The translations under genes and the position numbers were made by a program. The notes beneath the pieces were generated by a model. That model did not search any database and had not been told where the DNA came from. It saw nothing but the letters and a program-made list of their open reading frames with translations. From a virus: 38,187 nucleotides of DNA. Shown here piece after piece: positions 18,172-25,066 of the stretch; the first letter of the stretch is position 1, and each line of letters opens with the position of its first letter. The stretch is from positions 1 through 38,187 of IMG/VR virus record IMGVR_UViG_3300025616_000019; one strand, given 5' to 3'.

Positions 18172-18378
18172 TTACTCCTCGTCTAAAAATATAAAGATAG
18201 GAGTTTGTTCTCCCATGTAGCTACCATCGATGTTGAAGTCAAAGAACTCAAGTGCTTCTTCTTCGGTCATACCATCGCGTTCCATTAGTATTTCAATGAT
18301 AGCGGCTACATTATAAACTACTAACTCTTTTGTCGTCTGCCCAATTATGGCATCGTCATATCCATCTGCTATCAGCAT
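18172..18378 (-). CDS. Small conserved acidic phage protein
   Basis: 68 residues, strongly acidic (many D and E, ends in FLDEE). The segment MTEEEALEFFDFNIDGSYMG-EQTPIF is of a type repeatedly found next to phage recombination nucleases; function unknown. It overlaps the nuclease gene by one base (TAATG) with AAGGAG inside the upstream gene, so it is translated with it. Confidence 0.7.
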   Translation of the reverse strand: MLIADGYDDAIIGQTTKELVVYNVAAIIEILMERDGMTEEEALEFFDFNIDGSYMGEQTPIFIFLDEE

Positions 18379-19043
18379 TAGTATCTCCTTGGTTTCGGTC
18401 TATGGTGGGGGCAATCTGTTACAGGACACCACGGGCATAGCCCAGTAGGGTTCTCATGGTACATATTCATATTAGCTGCGGACTCCATCTCTTCTACTTT
18501 ACCCAGCCACAAGACCCATTTCGGCTTCGCATCTTTTTTGAAGTACTCCGCTGTTACTACCTTATCATGCACTACAAAAAGTAAAGCAGCCTTTACATGG
18601 GTTACTTCGGGGAAATACCTAAACACCATCAATGCCATTAGTTCTAACTGGTCTGTATCAGGATACTTTGCGCTACCTGTCTTGTAGTCACCGATGTATG
18701 CCGTGCCTTTTTCTTTGTCTACAATAACGATGTCAGCAATACCGCGAATGAAAACGTTGTCGCCTAAGAATTCACACGGGTCTAAGTTATCATCAAGCGC
18801 CATCTCAAACTCAGGTAACTTCTCGCCTTCAATATCCATCAATGCATCTACTATCGGTTGGAACCTTGAGTGAGGTCCTAATGGTTTGTTCTCGCCAATA
18901 TAATCTTCAAGTGCCTGATGAACGTCTTTCCCATACATGATTGCTTCTGTTTCGGGGAACGGCCATTTCTTTAGTATCCGTGTTTCATAATACTGTCGTT
19001 GGCAATTCTTGAATGCTTTTATTGCTGAGTAACTGTATGCCAT
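18378..19043 (-). CDS. Cas4/RecB-like PD-(D/E)XK nuclease with probable iron-sulfur cysteines
   Basis: 221 residues. RecB-family motifs are complete: H42 (VHQALE), D104 (RGIADIV), D119 and K121 (IGDYKTGS), and Q132 (DTDQLELMAL). C14 near the N-terminus and C203, C206, C211 near the C-terminus (CPWCPVTDC) match the four-cysteine iron-sulfur fold of Cas4/AddB nucleases. It is probably an exonuclease acting with the neighbouring SNF2-type helicase in phage recombination. It is not evidence of CRISPR, since no array or other cas gene is present. Confidence 0.85.
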   Translation of the reverse strand: MAYSYSAIKAFKNCQRQYYETRILKKWPFPETEAIMYGKDVHQALEDYIGENKPLGPHSRFQPIVDALMDIEGEKLPEFEMALDDNLDPCEFLGDNVFIRGIADIVIVDKEKGTAYIGDYKTGSAKYPDTDQLELMALMVFRYFPEVTHVKAALLFVVHDKVVTAEYFKKDAKPKWVLWLGKVEEMESAANMNMYHENPTGLCPWCPVTDCPHHRPKPRRY

Positions 19044-19675
19044 TAGCTTGTAAACCCCCTTAATATTTCACGAACTTGCTCGCATGTTATTGCACGTGCA
19101 AACCTATAATTAATATGTTCATCTTCCCTAATCCATTTTGCCATTGCTCCCACTGACGCTGCGTTTCTATTAATCTTTACATTGTCCACCGACTCAATAA
19201 TGTCACAATAAAATTCAACCTCTATTACATCCTCTGCATGCGTATACCTTTTTGGCGGTCGTACATAGGGCGTTAGTTTTGCAATCTCTTTTGTACTTAG
19301 TATCTTAGGTTCTGTTCTAGCAACGTTTACCTTAAGCGCTTTCGCTTTCTTTTCTTTCTGTATCATTACTTCTATTTCATCTGACCAAAAATGTTGTGGC
19401 GCTGAGAGAACTGCGTCGTGTTTTTCTTGGCTTACGGGTTGCTCCCCTGTGCTTCGCCCATACCCCATTGATACGTTATGTAATGCCGTTTGTCCTTGGT
19501 CTATGTTGTGTTGAATCATCGCAACGATAGCAATTGCATCTGCATCGTCATACCCATTGTCTTCATAGCAAGCTGTTCCACTATTTACTAGGTAATTAGA
19601 ACGTCTTCTGCAAGAGTTATCGCTTTTCCTATATAGTCCAAACCCCTGTGCATTACCACTACTTAGCGTTGCCAT
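19043..19675 (-). CDS. Hypothetical protein between DNA polymerase and RecB-like nuclease
   Basis: 210 residues from ATG 19,675, which overlaps the polymerase end by 17 bases; a GTG eight codons upstream is in frame but less likely. Basic middle (KEKKAKALKVNVAR), a segment ILSTKEIAKLTPYVRPPKRY that looks like a helix-turn with proline wing, and a C-terminal helical part (VGAMAKWIREDEHINYRFAR). The last third could be a small DNA-binding fold but no family is recognised. Translationally coupled to the polymerase. Confidence 0.6.
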   Translation of the reverse strand: MATLSSGNAQGFGLYRKSDNSCRRRSNYLVNSGTACYEDNGYDDADAIAIVAMIQHNIDQGQTALHNVSMGYGRSTGEQPVSQEKHDAVLSAPQHFWSDEIEVMIQKEKKAKALKVNVARTEPKILSTKEIAKLTPYVRPPKRYTHAEDVIEVEFYCDIIESVDNVKINRNAASVGAMAKWIREDEHINYRFARAITCEQVREILRGFTS

Positions 19676-21518
19676 ATCGTTTACCTGAACCAACTTCACA
19701 GTCTAGAGGTAGGCCATTAGCCCAGCTCGGTGGAGTACGCATTACCTGTGTAATGAAAGCCTTAGCTTCCTCTACTTGTTCATCAGGCACTATACATATT
19801 ACCTCATCGTGTACCAACCCAGCAACTGTGTATTTCTTAGCGATATTCATCGTATGCTCTGCCATAATGTCACGTGCAAGGCTCTGTGTCGTGCGTTGGA
19901 ATACTTTGGCACCATAGACCTTATCACGCATTGTAGCTCTGCCACGGCGCACCTCGTAGTGCCACTCGTCACCCTTGAGTCCTGTATCGACTGTCAGCTT
20001 AGGATAGGGTAATGACAACCCGTTTGGTTTAACAATGCCTGCCGTACCTAGTACGGGTAAGAACCCAAATACTGTATGCGACTCATCATTCTTAATCCAT
20101 TCCAGTACCTGACCGCCTTCCTTCCACGCATCAACTACATTGGTATTCTTATCACGGTACAAGTCTTTCAATCGCTCTGCTTCGTTAGCCGTAACAGTTG
20201 TCTTGCCCTTGCTTTGGATACGGATAGTTTCCCGTAGCTTCAATGAGCCTGTGCCGTAAATCAAACTCAAGCAACATACCTTAGCAATGAACCGTTCGAT
20301 ACTGTCCTTACCAATCTTATCGTAAGCAATGTTAAACGCCTCTGATGCAAACACACGATACAAATCCATGCCATCTACAATCTGCTGTATCGCATTGTGC
20401 TGACCTGCCAACCACATACCCAAGCGCAACTCAATGTTACTCAAGTCAGCTACTACTAACTGATGCCCTGCAGGTGCCATGATTGATTTACGTAGCGTTG
20501 AACCACGTGGTAAGTTCTGTGGGTTAGTATCAAAGCCTGACCAACGATGCGTAATCATTGCACCTGAGTACTTCAATGAAAACGGATACGCACCACGAGC
20601 CGCGATATTAGCAAATGCCTCAGTACGTTTCTCTCCAATCGTAGACTTAGCCGCAAGCCTAGTGGTCACCATCGTAGCAATCATTGGGTCTTCACTATCC
20701 ATCAGGTCAGTAAACTCTTCGTCAGTCTTAGCGAATGCCCATGCTTCTTTCTTGGTCTTGTCGCTCACCTTAGTAGGCGGTTCAACACCTCGTGACTTGA
20801 GTAACTCTGCAAACTTATCGTTGCTCATTAGCTGTGTCTTAAGCGAGTCTTCATTCTTAACACCTAGCAAGTTCATCAGGGTCAGTAATGAGCCACGCTT
20901 CTCAGCACGGATATTCATCAAATCATCTACTAACATCTTTTCATCAAGCAATAGTTGTGGCTCCGCGAACATACGGATAGTCAGGTCGATAACTCTTAGC
21001 TCGCTCTTAGGGAAGTTAGGAAGCATCTTGTTGAACACGTTGTAGCAAATCTCCACGTCATGCTTACAGTAAATGCCATACTCTTCCATCTCTAGTGGGT
21101 GGAAGTCAGCACGGTGTTTACCAAGCGCTGTGAGGACCGCTGTGCCCTTATCTTCTTCTCCGTATACCTTTGCTAGGTTTGCTAGTGATGACGACTCCAT
21201 AAGCCCGTGTATAGCGTTAGCCATACTCATAGTATCTAAGTAGCCTGCGGGTTTAATTCCGAATTGCCAGTTCAAGATAGCCGCATCAAATGCAGTGTTC
21301 TGAGCTAGTAATAGGTGGTCACCCCAAGGTAATGATGCTAGGTGTTTCTTGATGGTTGCCTTAGTGCCTGTTACCCATTCAATCGGACCGTCATTAACCT
21401 TAGTAGCTACACCAATCGTTTCAAACAATGGGCTACGTACATACTCTTCTGTGGTTATCTTAGAGAGGCTGAAGTCTTTATCGTAGTAGCTTTCAAAATC
21501 CAAGCATATGATATTCAT
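19659..21518 (-). CDS. Family A DNA polymerase with 3'-5' exonuclease (T7 gp5/PolA-like)
   Basis: 619 residues. Exonuclease motifs: CLDFES (D7, E9), NTAFDAAIL (D78) and YCKHDVEICYN (D154). Polymerase motifs: A, VVADLSNIELRL with D358 and E363; B, R409-x3-K413-x7-Y421-G422; C, VHDEV with H570, D571, E572. All catalytic residues are present, so it should be the replicative polymerase. Position 417, equal to E. coli Pol I Phe762 and T7 Tyr526, is leucine. Such Leu variants are common among environmental phage polymerases. Start at ATG 21,518 overlaps the preceding stop (ATGA). Confidence 0.95.
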   Translation of the reverse strand: MNIICLDFESYYDKDFSLSKITTEEYVRSPLFETIGVATKVNDGPIEWVTGTKATIKKHLASLPWGDHLLLAQNTAFDAAILNWQFGIKPAGYLDTMSMANAIHGLMESSSLANLAKVYGEEDKGTAVLTALGKHRADFHPLEMEEYGIYCKHDVEICYNVFNKMLPNFPKSELRVIDLTIRMFAEPQLLLDEKMLVDDLMNIRAEKRGSLLTLMNLLGVKNEDSLKTQLMSNDKFAELLKSRGVEPPTKVSDKTKKEAWAFAKTDEEFTDLMDSEDPMIATMVTTRLAAKSTIGEKRTEAFANIAARGAYPFSLKYSGAMITHRWSGFDTNPQNLPRGSTLRKSIMAPAGHQLVVADLSNIELRLGMWLAGQHNAIQQIVDGMDLYRVFASEAFNIAYDKIGKDSIERFIAKVCCLSLIYGTGSLKLRETIRIQSKGKTTVTANEAERLKDLYRDKNTNVVDAWKEGGQVLEWIKNDESHTVFGFLPVLGTAGIVKPNGLSLPYPKLTVDTGLKGDEWHYEVRRGRATMRDKVYGAKVFQRTTQSLARDIMAEHTMNIAKKYTVAGLVHDEVICIVPDEQVEEAKAFITQVMRTPPSWANGLPLDCEVGSGKRYGNAK

Positions 21519-21847
21519 CTGCCTGCCCCTGTTGTTCCCATCATCGGGTGTGGGCTAACTACGCCTATGGTATTAATTGCCTTACCCTCTGTACGTAATG
21601 TAACCGTACCGAACCCTGATTCATCCATAACTACGCCATATTTACTAGGGTTAATCAGTTCGTCATTGAACTCCAAATCCCATTTCTCTACTTGCTTAAA
21701 CTCAACCATCTCATTCCAACGCCTGTGCAAGTCTTGTAAATCTTCTGCGTGACACATATTAGCTAACGATGCGTATAGCTGATTGATTTTTGATGTAGTG
21801 CCACGCTCATAAGCTATCTTTAGTAGGTCATCTATTCGTTTTTGCAT
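21515..21847 (-). CDS. Hypothetical protein encoded before DNA polymerase
   Basis: 110 residues; starts after a strong AAGGAG site and overlaps the polymerase start by four bases, so the two are coupled. Helical N-terminal half (DDLLKIAYERGTTSKINQLY) with a possible heptad, then a beta-like C-terminus (GVVMDESGFGTVTLR). No family recognised. A polymerase accessory role is only inferred from location. Confidence 0.6.
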   Translation of the reverse strand: MQKRIDDLLKIAYERGTTSKINQLYASLANMCHAEDLQDLHRRWNEMVEFKQVEKWDLEFNDELINPSKYGVVMDESGFGTVTLRTEGKAINTIGVVSPHPMMGTTGAGR

Positions 21848-21859
21848 TTGTCTTTCTCC

Positions 21860-22081
21860 TTAAATTATCCAGAATATACGGTCACCAATACGCACACCTA
21901 ATGTATCGGATATCGTTGGGTCATCAGGACTTGTCCACATAAGTTGTTTTAGTTTATTTTTTATTTCTAGTGGGATAGCTTCGATGTTTTTATAATACAC
22001 ACCTTTATCTATACCCCCATCACTGGTATTTTCTATCTTGTACTTACCTTTATCTAACTTATATATCACACAACTAAACAT
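21860..22081 (-). CDS. Small hypothetical protein
   Basis: 73 residues from ATG 22,081, preceded by GAGGGAATTG; a TTG start further upstream is less likely. It overlaps the stop of the DksA-like gene by one base. Beta-like N-terminus (MFSCVIYKLDKGKYKIENTS) and a hydrophobic end (IGDRIFWII). No family recognised. Confidence 0.6.
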   Translation of the reverse strand: MFSCVIYKLDKGKYKIENTSDGGIDKGVYYKNIEAIPLEIKNKLKQLMWTSPDDPTISDTLGVRIGDRIFWII

Positions 22082-22275
22082 CAATTCCCTCTTCGTTTCT
22101 GCCAATCAGTCTGACAATCAGGGTTGCACCACCGCAAGCCAAACCCTAATGGTTCATAACAGTTCAGGCATTCGCCTGTCGCCTCTGCTTCTAGCACGGG
22201 CTTTTTACCGTACTTCCGCCTAAGCATGTCTTCGTTTTCCATGTGGGATTGGGCTAAGTCTGCGTCATCACTCAT
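22081..22275 (-). CDS. DksA/TraR-like C4 zinc-finger protein
   Basis: 64 residues from ATG 22,275 (GGAAG ribosome site, earlier in-frame ATG lies inside the oxygenase gene). The C-terminal half is a zinc finger with C36, C39, C50 and C54 (GECLNC ... RWCNPDC), preceded by a short charged helix (MENEDMLRRKYGKKP). Phage TraR/DksA-like proteins of this size bind RNA polymerase or act as small zinc adaptors; the coiled-coil tip of full DksA is missing, so RNA-polymerase control is only possible. Confidence 0.75.
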   Translation of the reverse strand: MSDDADLAQSHMENEDMLRRKYGKKPVLEAEATGECLNCYEPLGFGLRWCNPDCQTDWQKRRGN

Positions 22276-22798
22276 TACTTCTTCCTTTATAGTTATCTCT
22301 AATGTCATTTACTAAATCATCAAAGGATAACTCATCTTTGCCTTTATCAAACTCAATCGAGAATAAATATCTTGGCTTGTCAAAATTAACTACACAATGC
22401 GGTACCTGAGTATTAAATATAGTATAGGTATCAGGGTTGTATCTAAATGGATACACATTTTTAACCGTGTGGGTAGGCGTGTTCGTAAACATGCAAACAC
22501 TCGTTCCTTCAAAACTAAGTAGTAAGTTTACTCCAACTCCACGCCTGTCGTCTATATGCCAATCGTATTGAGTGAATGGTTCCATCTTTAGTACGCCTGC
22601 CTTATACCCATACTCGCTATCAAGCCATTGTAAGAAACGGTCTTTAAATAATATTTCAAACGGCACAGGCTTAGTCATAAAGTTATAGTACGGTTGCCAT
22701 TCAGTACTATCGTTAGCGATGTCCAGTAAGTCCAATGCAATGACTGACTTGTTATGTAGTTCTACTGTTACTTCTATTCCGTCCTTAGAATGTTGCAT
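22268..22798 (-). CDS. 2-oxoglutarate/Fe(II)-dependent oxygenase-like protein
   Basis: 176 residues with a cupin-like pattern. The HxD motif is DWHIDDRRG (H81, D83) and the distal histidine is TQVPHCVVN (H134), followed by R143 (KPRYLFSIEF) for the oxoglutarate carboxylate. This is the layout of the 2OG-Fe(II) / aspartyl-asparaginyl hydroxylase superfamily, which occurs in many aquatic phages with unknown substrates. A nucleic-acid or protein hydroxylation role is possible. Starts after GAGGAG; overlaps the VRR-NUC gene by 14 bases. Confidence 0.7.
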   Translation of the reverse strand: MQHSKDGIEVTVELHNKSVIALDLLDIANDSTEWQPYYNFMTKPVPFEILFKDRFLQWLDSEYGYKAGVLKMEPFTQYDWHIDDRRGVGVNLLLSFEGTSVCMFTNTPTHTVKNVYPFRYNPDTYTIFNTQVPHCVVNFDKPRYLFSIEFDKGKDELSFDDLVNDIRDNYKGRSNE

Positions 22799-23078
22799 CT
22801 AGTATGCTCCTCACTACGTCTATGTTATCTTCATTTACAACAACCGTATCACCACCTGCTATGATTATATTTTGTAACTCACGCAGTTGTAATGCAGTAG
22901 GTGTATTCTTTTTGGCTTTGCACTCTATACCAATGAAGTGCCCTTTAAAGCATACGATAATATCAGGTACTCCACTACGACCAAAGCCCCCAGTAGCAGG
23001 GTAAAAGTAATACGCACCGTATTCATCTAGTATTTTAGCTACTGCGTTCTTTACTTTTTTCTCAGGAGTCAATGCCAT
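22785..23078 (-). CDS. VRR-NUC domain nuclease (PD-(D/E)XK, Holliday-junction-resolvase-like)
   Basis: 97 residues, about the length of a stand-alone VRR-NUC domain. The catalytic pattern is complete: GVPDIIV (D39), GIECKAKK (E52, K54) and TALQLRE (Q64). The TGGFGRSGVPD loop is characteristic of the family, which cleaves branched DNA structures. Expected role: resolving replication or packaging intermediates. Starts with GGAGG six bases before ATG, inside the end of the DUF3310 gene. Confidence 0.85.
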   Translation of the reverse strand: MALTPEKKVKNAVAKILDEYGAYYFYPATGGFGRSGVPDIIVCFKGHFIGIECKAKKNTPTALQLRELQNIIIAGGDTVVVNEDNIDVVRSILDATF

Positions 23079-23400
23079 CGTCAGCCTCCATCTTTTTAAT
23101 CCTACGGGCTAAGTACCACGCTGCTTTTTTCAAATCCTTTAGCGCATCTTCTTTGTACTCATGTCGTAAGATGTATTTTCCAACATTAAACAACAACGGG
23201 TCGGTAGGGAAGAACTCCTCAAGCACATCGATAACTTCCCACTTGTGTTGCGTATAGTGTGTTGGGCTATTAACATCATCAGGTTCTTTTGGTACATGCC
23301 CTAAGTTTAGCTCACGTTGCTTCTCATACTCAATCTCAAATCGTTGCGCTTCGTTACGTAGTCTTACTCGCTCTGATACTGGCTTCCATAGTTCACTCAT
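23062..23400 (-). CDS. DUF3310 protein (T7 gp1.7-like / SaV-like)
   Basis: 112 residues. The C-terminal 65 residues carry the DUF3310 pattern: SPTHYTQHKWEVIDVLE, then FNVGKYILRHEYKEDALKDL and a final helix KKAAWYLARRI. Proteins with this domain are widespread in phages; T7 gp1.7 relatives phosphorylate nucleotides, but the short stand-alone domain has no shown activity here. N-terminus is charged and helical. Coupled by overlap to the 53-residue gene upstream. Confidence 0.85.
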   Translation of the reverse strand: MSELWKPVSERVRLRNEAQRFEIEYEKQRELNLGHVPKEPDDVNSPTHYTQHKWEVIDVLEEFFPTDPLLFNVGKYILRHEYKEDALKDLKKAAWYLARRIKKMEADDGIDS

Positions 23401-23558
23401 GATGCCACCTCTAGTTCGTCAATGTCTATCTCTGTTTCTTTATCGTTAGGAAGCCTAGCCATCACGCTAGTAGGGAAGTGTCCTGCACGTAGTATCTCAA
23501 CTACACACTCGCCTTTCTTCCACCACACCCATTGTGGCATTGTGCGTTTAACTTTCAT
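23397..23558 (-). CDS. 53-residue hypothetical protein
   Basis: Starts ATG 23,558 and overlaps the DUF3310 start (ATGA-type). Pattern MKVKRTMPQWVWWKKGECVV, then an acidic tail (ETEIDIDELE). Tryptophan-rich and amphipathic; could fold as a small beta unit. No family recognised. Confidence 0.6.
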   Translation of the reverse strand: MKVKRTMPQWVWWKKGECVVEILRAGHFPTSVMARLPNDKETEIDIDELEVAS

Positions 23559-23692
23559 ATTGCATCTCCTTGAACTAAAGTCTTACCTATTTTTAATGTG
23601 CATTGTTGTACTTCTTTGATTGCATAATTAGGTACTACACAAGTTACATATAACCAACCACATAATAATCCTGCTACGAATGTATTAATCAT
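23555..23692 (-). CDS. 45-residue membrane peptide
   Basis: Starts ATG 23,692 after GAGGG. A single hydrophobic helix FVAGLLCGWLYVTCVV near the N-terminus is followed by a soluble tail of about 25 residues. The stop overlaps the next start. It is one of three consecutive tiny membrane-type genes; role unknown. Confidence 0.5.
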   Translation of the reverse strand: MINTFVAGLLCGWLYVTCVVPNYAIKEVQQCTLKIGKTLVQGDAI

Positions 23693-23804
23693 CTTTATAT
23701 ACCCTCACCATAACATCGATAATTAAAATAAATACAAAGCCAGCCCACCAAAAATTAGGTGCTTGGTTAGCCCAAAGAAGAAACGCTGTCATGTAGTAAA
23801 TCAT
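23685..23804 (-). CDS. 39-residue membrane peptide
   Basis: Starts ATG 23,804 with AAAGGAT eight bases before it. Two-part hydrophobic region with FLLWANQ and AGFVFILIIDVMV; the C-terminus is charged (RVYKDD). Its stop overlaps the following start by eight bases, so translation is coupled along the run. Function unknown. Confidence 0.45.
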   Translation of the reverse strand: MIYYMTAFLLWANQAPNFWWAGFVFILIIDVMVRVYKDD

Positions 23805-23917
23805 TTGCGGCTATCCTTTATAAAGTTATAGGTTACGAAACACATACCAACACACATAACCCAAGTCAATATAAGTATTGGTACAAAAAGTAAAATGTCT
23901 ATGATATTACATTGCAT
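23801..23917 (-). CDS. 38-residue membrane peptide
   Basis: Starts ATG 23,917 after GGAGAAAAAC. Its hydrophobic stretch IIDILLFVPILILTWVMCVG spans most of the peptide, ending in a basic KDSRK tail. Overlaps the stop of the upstream gene. Function unknown; possible membrane-acting or exclusion peptide. Confidence 0.45.
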   Translation of the reverse strand: MQCNIIDILLFVPILILTWVMCVGMCFVTYNFIKDSRK

Positions 23918-24149
23918 TGTTTTTCTCCTTTAACTTAGCTTCAATGGTACGAGCAAAATTAATTACCCAATCACCAAAGTCTGTTTTATCATATAGTTCA
24001 CATATCTCATCATCACTCAGTCCTTGCCATTCTTTTGATAGCCTATCTATCTCGGCTTGTGCGTTTCTTAAGACTTCTGCTACTTCTTTTAAATCCCAAT
24101 TTTTACCTTGCTCTAAAAAGTCAGCTAGTATAAGTGTCCACGGCATCAT
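23907..24149 (-). CDS. Small phage protein with EWQGLSDDEI module
   Basis: 80 residues (79 if the next ATG is used; GAGAGGA fits either). Helical N-terminal half (LEQGKNWDLKEVAEVLRNAQ), then the module EWQGLSDDEI followed by a helix with FARTIEAKLKEKN. The same module, with an identical 35-base stretch of DNA, occurs in the gene ending at 24,839. This EWQGL(S/T)D(D/E)EI ending recurs as a C-terminal module in many small phage proteins of unknown function. Confidence 0.65.
   Translation of the reverse strand: MMPWTLILADFLEQGKNWDLKEVAEVLRNAQAEIDRLSKEWQGLSDDEICELYDKTDFGDWVINFARTIEAKLKEKNNAM
24003..24037 (-). repeat. 35-base perfect direct repeat, copy 1 (EWQGLSDDEI coding)
   Basis: Identical over 35 bases to 24,932-24,966. 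It encodes most of the EWQGLSDDEI module in the same reading frame. The flanking codons differ, so only this module is shared at the DNA level. Confidence 0.95.
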
Positions 24150-24403
24150 CTATTCCTCTCGTACTGTTCTTTGTCATGTTTCATTGCGTCCATACCACGC
24201 CTAAGTAATAATTCAAAGCCCAACTGCATAAGATATGCCCTGCCTTCATCATCACAGTCTAGAACCACATCTCCACTACCATCGGGGTTATCCCTAATCT
24301 CACCTACGATATCAATTTTCATCTGCTTGTCTCCTTTGGTTAGCCATCTGACTTGCTTATCTAACTGTTTGATACGTTCATATAAGGTTTTCTTTTCGTC
24401 CAT
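24146..24403 (-). CDS. Small phage protein with two plausible starts
   Basis: 85 residues from ATG 24,403 (GAGGGAAG site) or 58 residues from ATG 24,322 (AAAGGAGACAAGCAG, the stronger site). The short form MKIDIVGEIRDNPDGSGDVV and its ending ELLLRRGMDAMK match a compact family pattern with a beta-hairpin and a helix; the long form adds a basic helix (ERIKQLDKQVRWLTKG). Both starts may be used. Function unknown. Confidence 0.6.
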   Translation of the reverse strand: MDEKKTLYERIKQLDKQVRWLTKGDKQMKIDIVGEIRDNPDGSGDVVLDCDDEGRAYLMQLGFELLLRRGMDAMKHDKEQYERNR

Positions 24404-24448
24404 TTCATCTTCCCTCTCGGTAACATATATTACATTTTGCAAGTTTAT

Positions 24449-24491
24449 GCGGTGATTATTACCGCTCGGTATGTATATACAATGTATATAC
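24449..24491. promoter_or_regulatory. Candidate operator: hairpin and two 10-base direct repeats
   Basis: GCGGT (24,449-24,453) and ACCGC (24,461-24,465) form an inverted repeat. Next, ATGTATATAC occurs at 24,471-24,480 and 24,482-24,491, one helical turn apart, each with the palindrome GTATATAC. It lies in one of the few gaps of the minus-strand block, just before the gene starting at 24,403. No clear promoter; binding protein unknown. Confidence 0.4.
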
Positions 24492-24492
24492 T

Positions 24493-24735
24493 TTATTTAA
24501 ACTGCCCCATCACAGACATAAATATTCGGTGGGCTTCACCTGCATCTTCAATGGTTTTACCCATATAAATAAACCCAGTATTAGTGATGCGTAATACCTC
24601 TGTACCATTGCTTGGTTTTAATATAATTTCACCATTCGATACAGGCTTACCAATACTTACTGTTCCATCATCGTGAATAGTAGCCCTTGATTTATCTACT
24701 GTTGCTTGAAGCATCTTTATGTGGGCTGTTGTCAT
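24493..24735 (-). CDS. Small phage hypothetical protein
   Basis: 80 residues. A beta-rich middle (ATIHDDGTVSIGKPV, EIILKPSNGTEVLRITNTGF) resembles short phage proteins that end in an E-D-A-x-E-A-hydrophobic helix (EDAGEAHRIFMSVM). Strong ribosome site AAGGGAGAGGAACAC. No function can be assigned. Confidence 0.6.
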   Translation of the reverse strand: MTTAHIKMLQATVDKSRATIHDDGTVSIGKPVSNGEIILKPSNGTEVLRITNTGFIYMGKTIEDAGEAHRIFMSVMGQFK

Positions 24736-24842
24736 GTGTTCCTCTCCCTTATTGCTTTTTCAATATTTTTTAATGTTGCGTTTATAGCTACTAAAATAAA
24801 ATAAATAGCAAGCAATCCAAAAACAATTCCTATCGTACTCAT
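24732..24842 (-). CDS. 36-residue membrane peptide
   Basis: Starts ATG 24,842 after AAAGGAGAGGAACAC. The hydrophobic helix IGIVFGLLAIYFILVAI fills the N-terminal half, and the rest is charged (KNIEKAIRERNT). Stop overlaps the next start. The ending ERNT matches the end of the gene before it because both coding ends double as the GAGAGGAACACATG ribosome site. Confidence 0.5.
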   Translation of the reverse strand: MSTIGIVFGLLAIYFILVAINATLKNIEKAIRERNT

Positions 24843-25066
24843 GTGTTCCTCTCCTTTAAAGTGCGGTCAATCAATCTAATAAAATCTTCAAGCGATATAT
24901 CACTTACATTAAAAAATATAGCTTTGTCCTTTATCTCATCATCACTCAGTCCTTGCCATTCTTTTGGTTGTTTTAGTGCTTCTTTGCAAGCCTTAACTGC
25001 CTTTGTATGGTCTGTTCCATATAGCAACGCTTCAATTGCCATCTTTAATGGTTCATCTTTAGTCAT
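24839..25066 (-). CDS. Second EWQGLSDDEI-module protein
   Basis: 75 residues from ATG 25,066 (GAGGTACAAG upstream; the TTG start at 25,078 is less likely). N-terminal helix KDEPLKMAIEALLYGTDHTK, then KEWQGLSDDEI and the helix SLEDFIRLIDRTLKERN. The module and the F-x-R-x-I...LKE(R/K)N ending match the gene at 23,907, so the two share a common C-terminal part on different N-terminal parts. Confidence 0.65.
   Translation of the reverse strand: MTKDEPLKMAIEALLYGTDHTKAVKACKEALKQPKEWQGLSDDEIKDKAIFFNVSDISLEDFIRLIDRTLKERNT
24932..24966 (-). repeat. 35-base perfect direct repeat, copy 2
   Basis: Identical to 24,003-24,037, starting at TATCTCATCATC and ending in CATTCTTTTG on the plus strand. In frame with the EWQGLSDDEI module. 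Confidence 0.95.

Noticed and set aside
18378-19043. Cas4 as part of a CRISPR-Cas locus
   Set aside because: Only the nuclease family is shared; it sits in a phage recombination module and no other cas gene or array is present.
20479-21045. 188-codon plus-strand open frame
   Set aside because: It lies wholly inside the DNA polymerase gene in antisense; motifs support the minus-strand frame.
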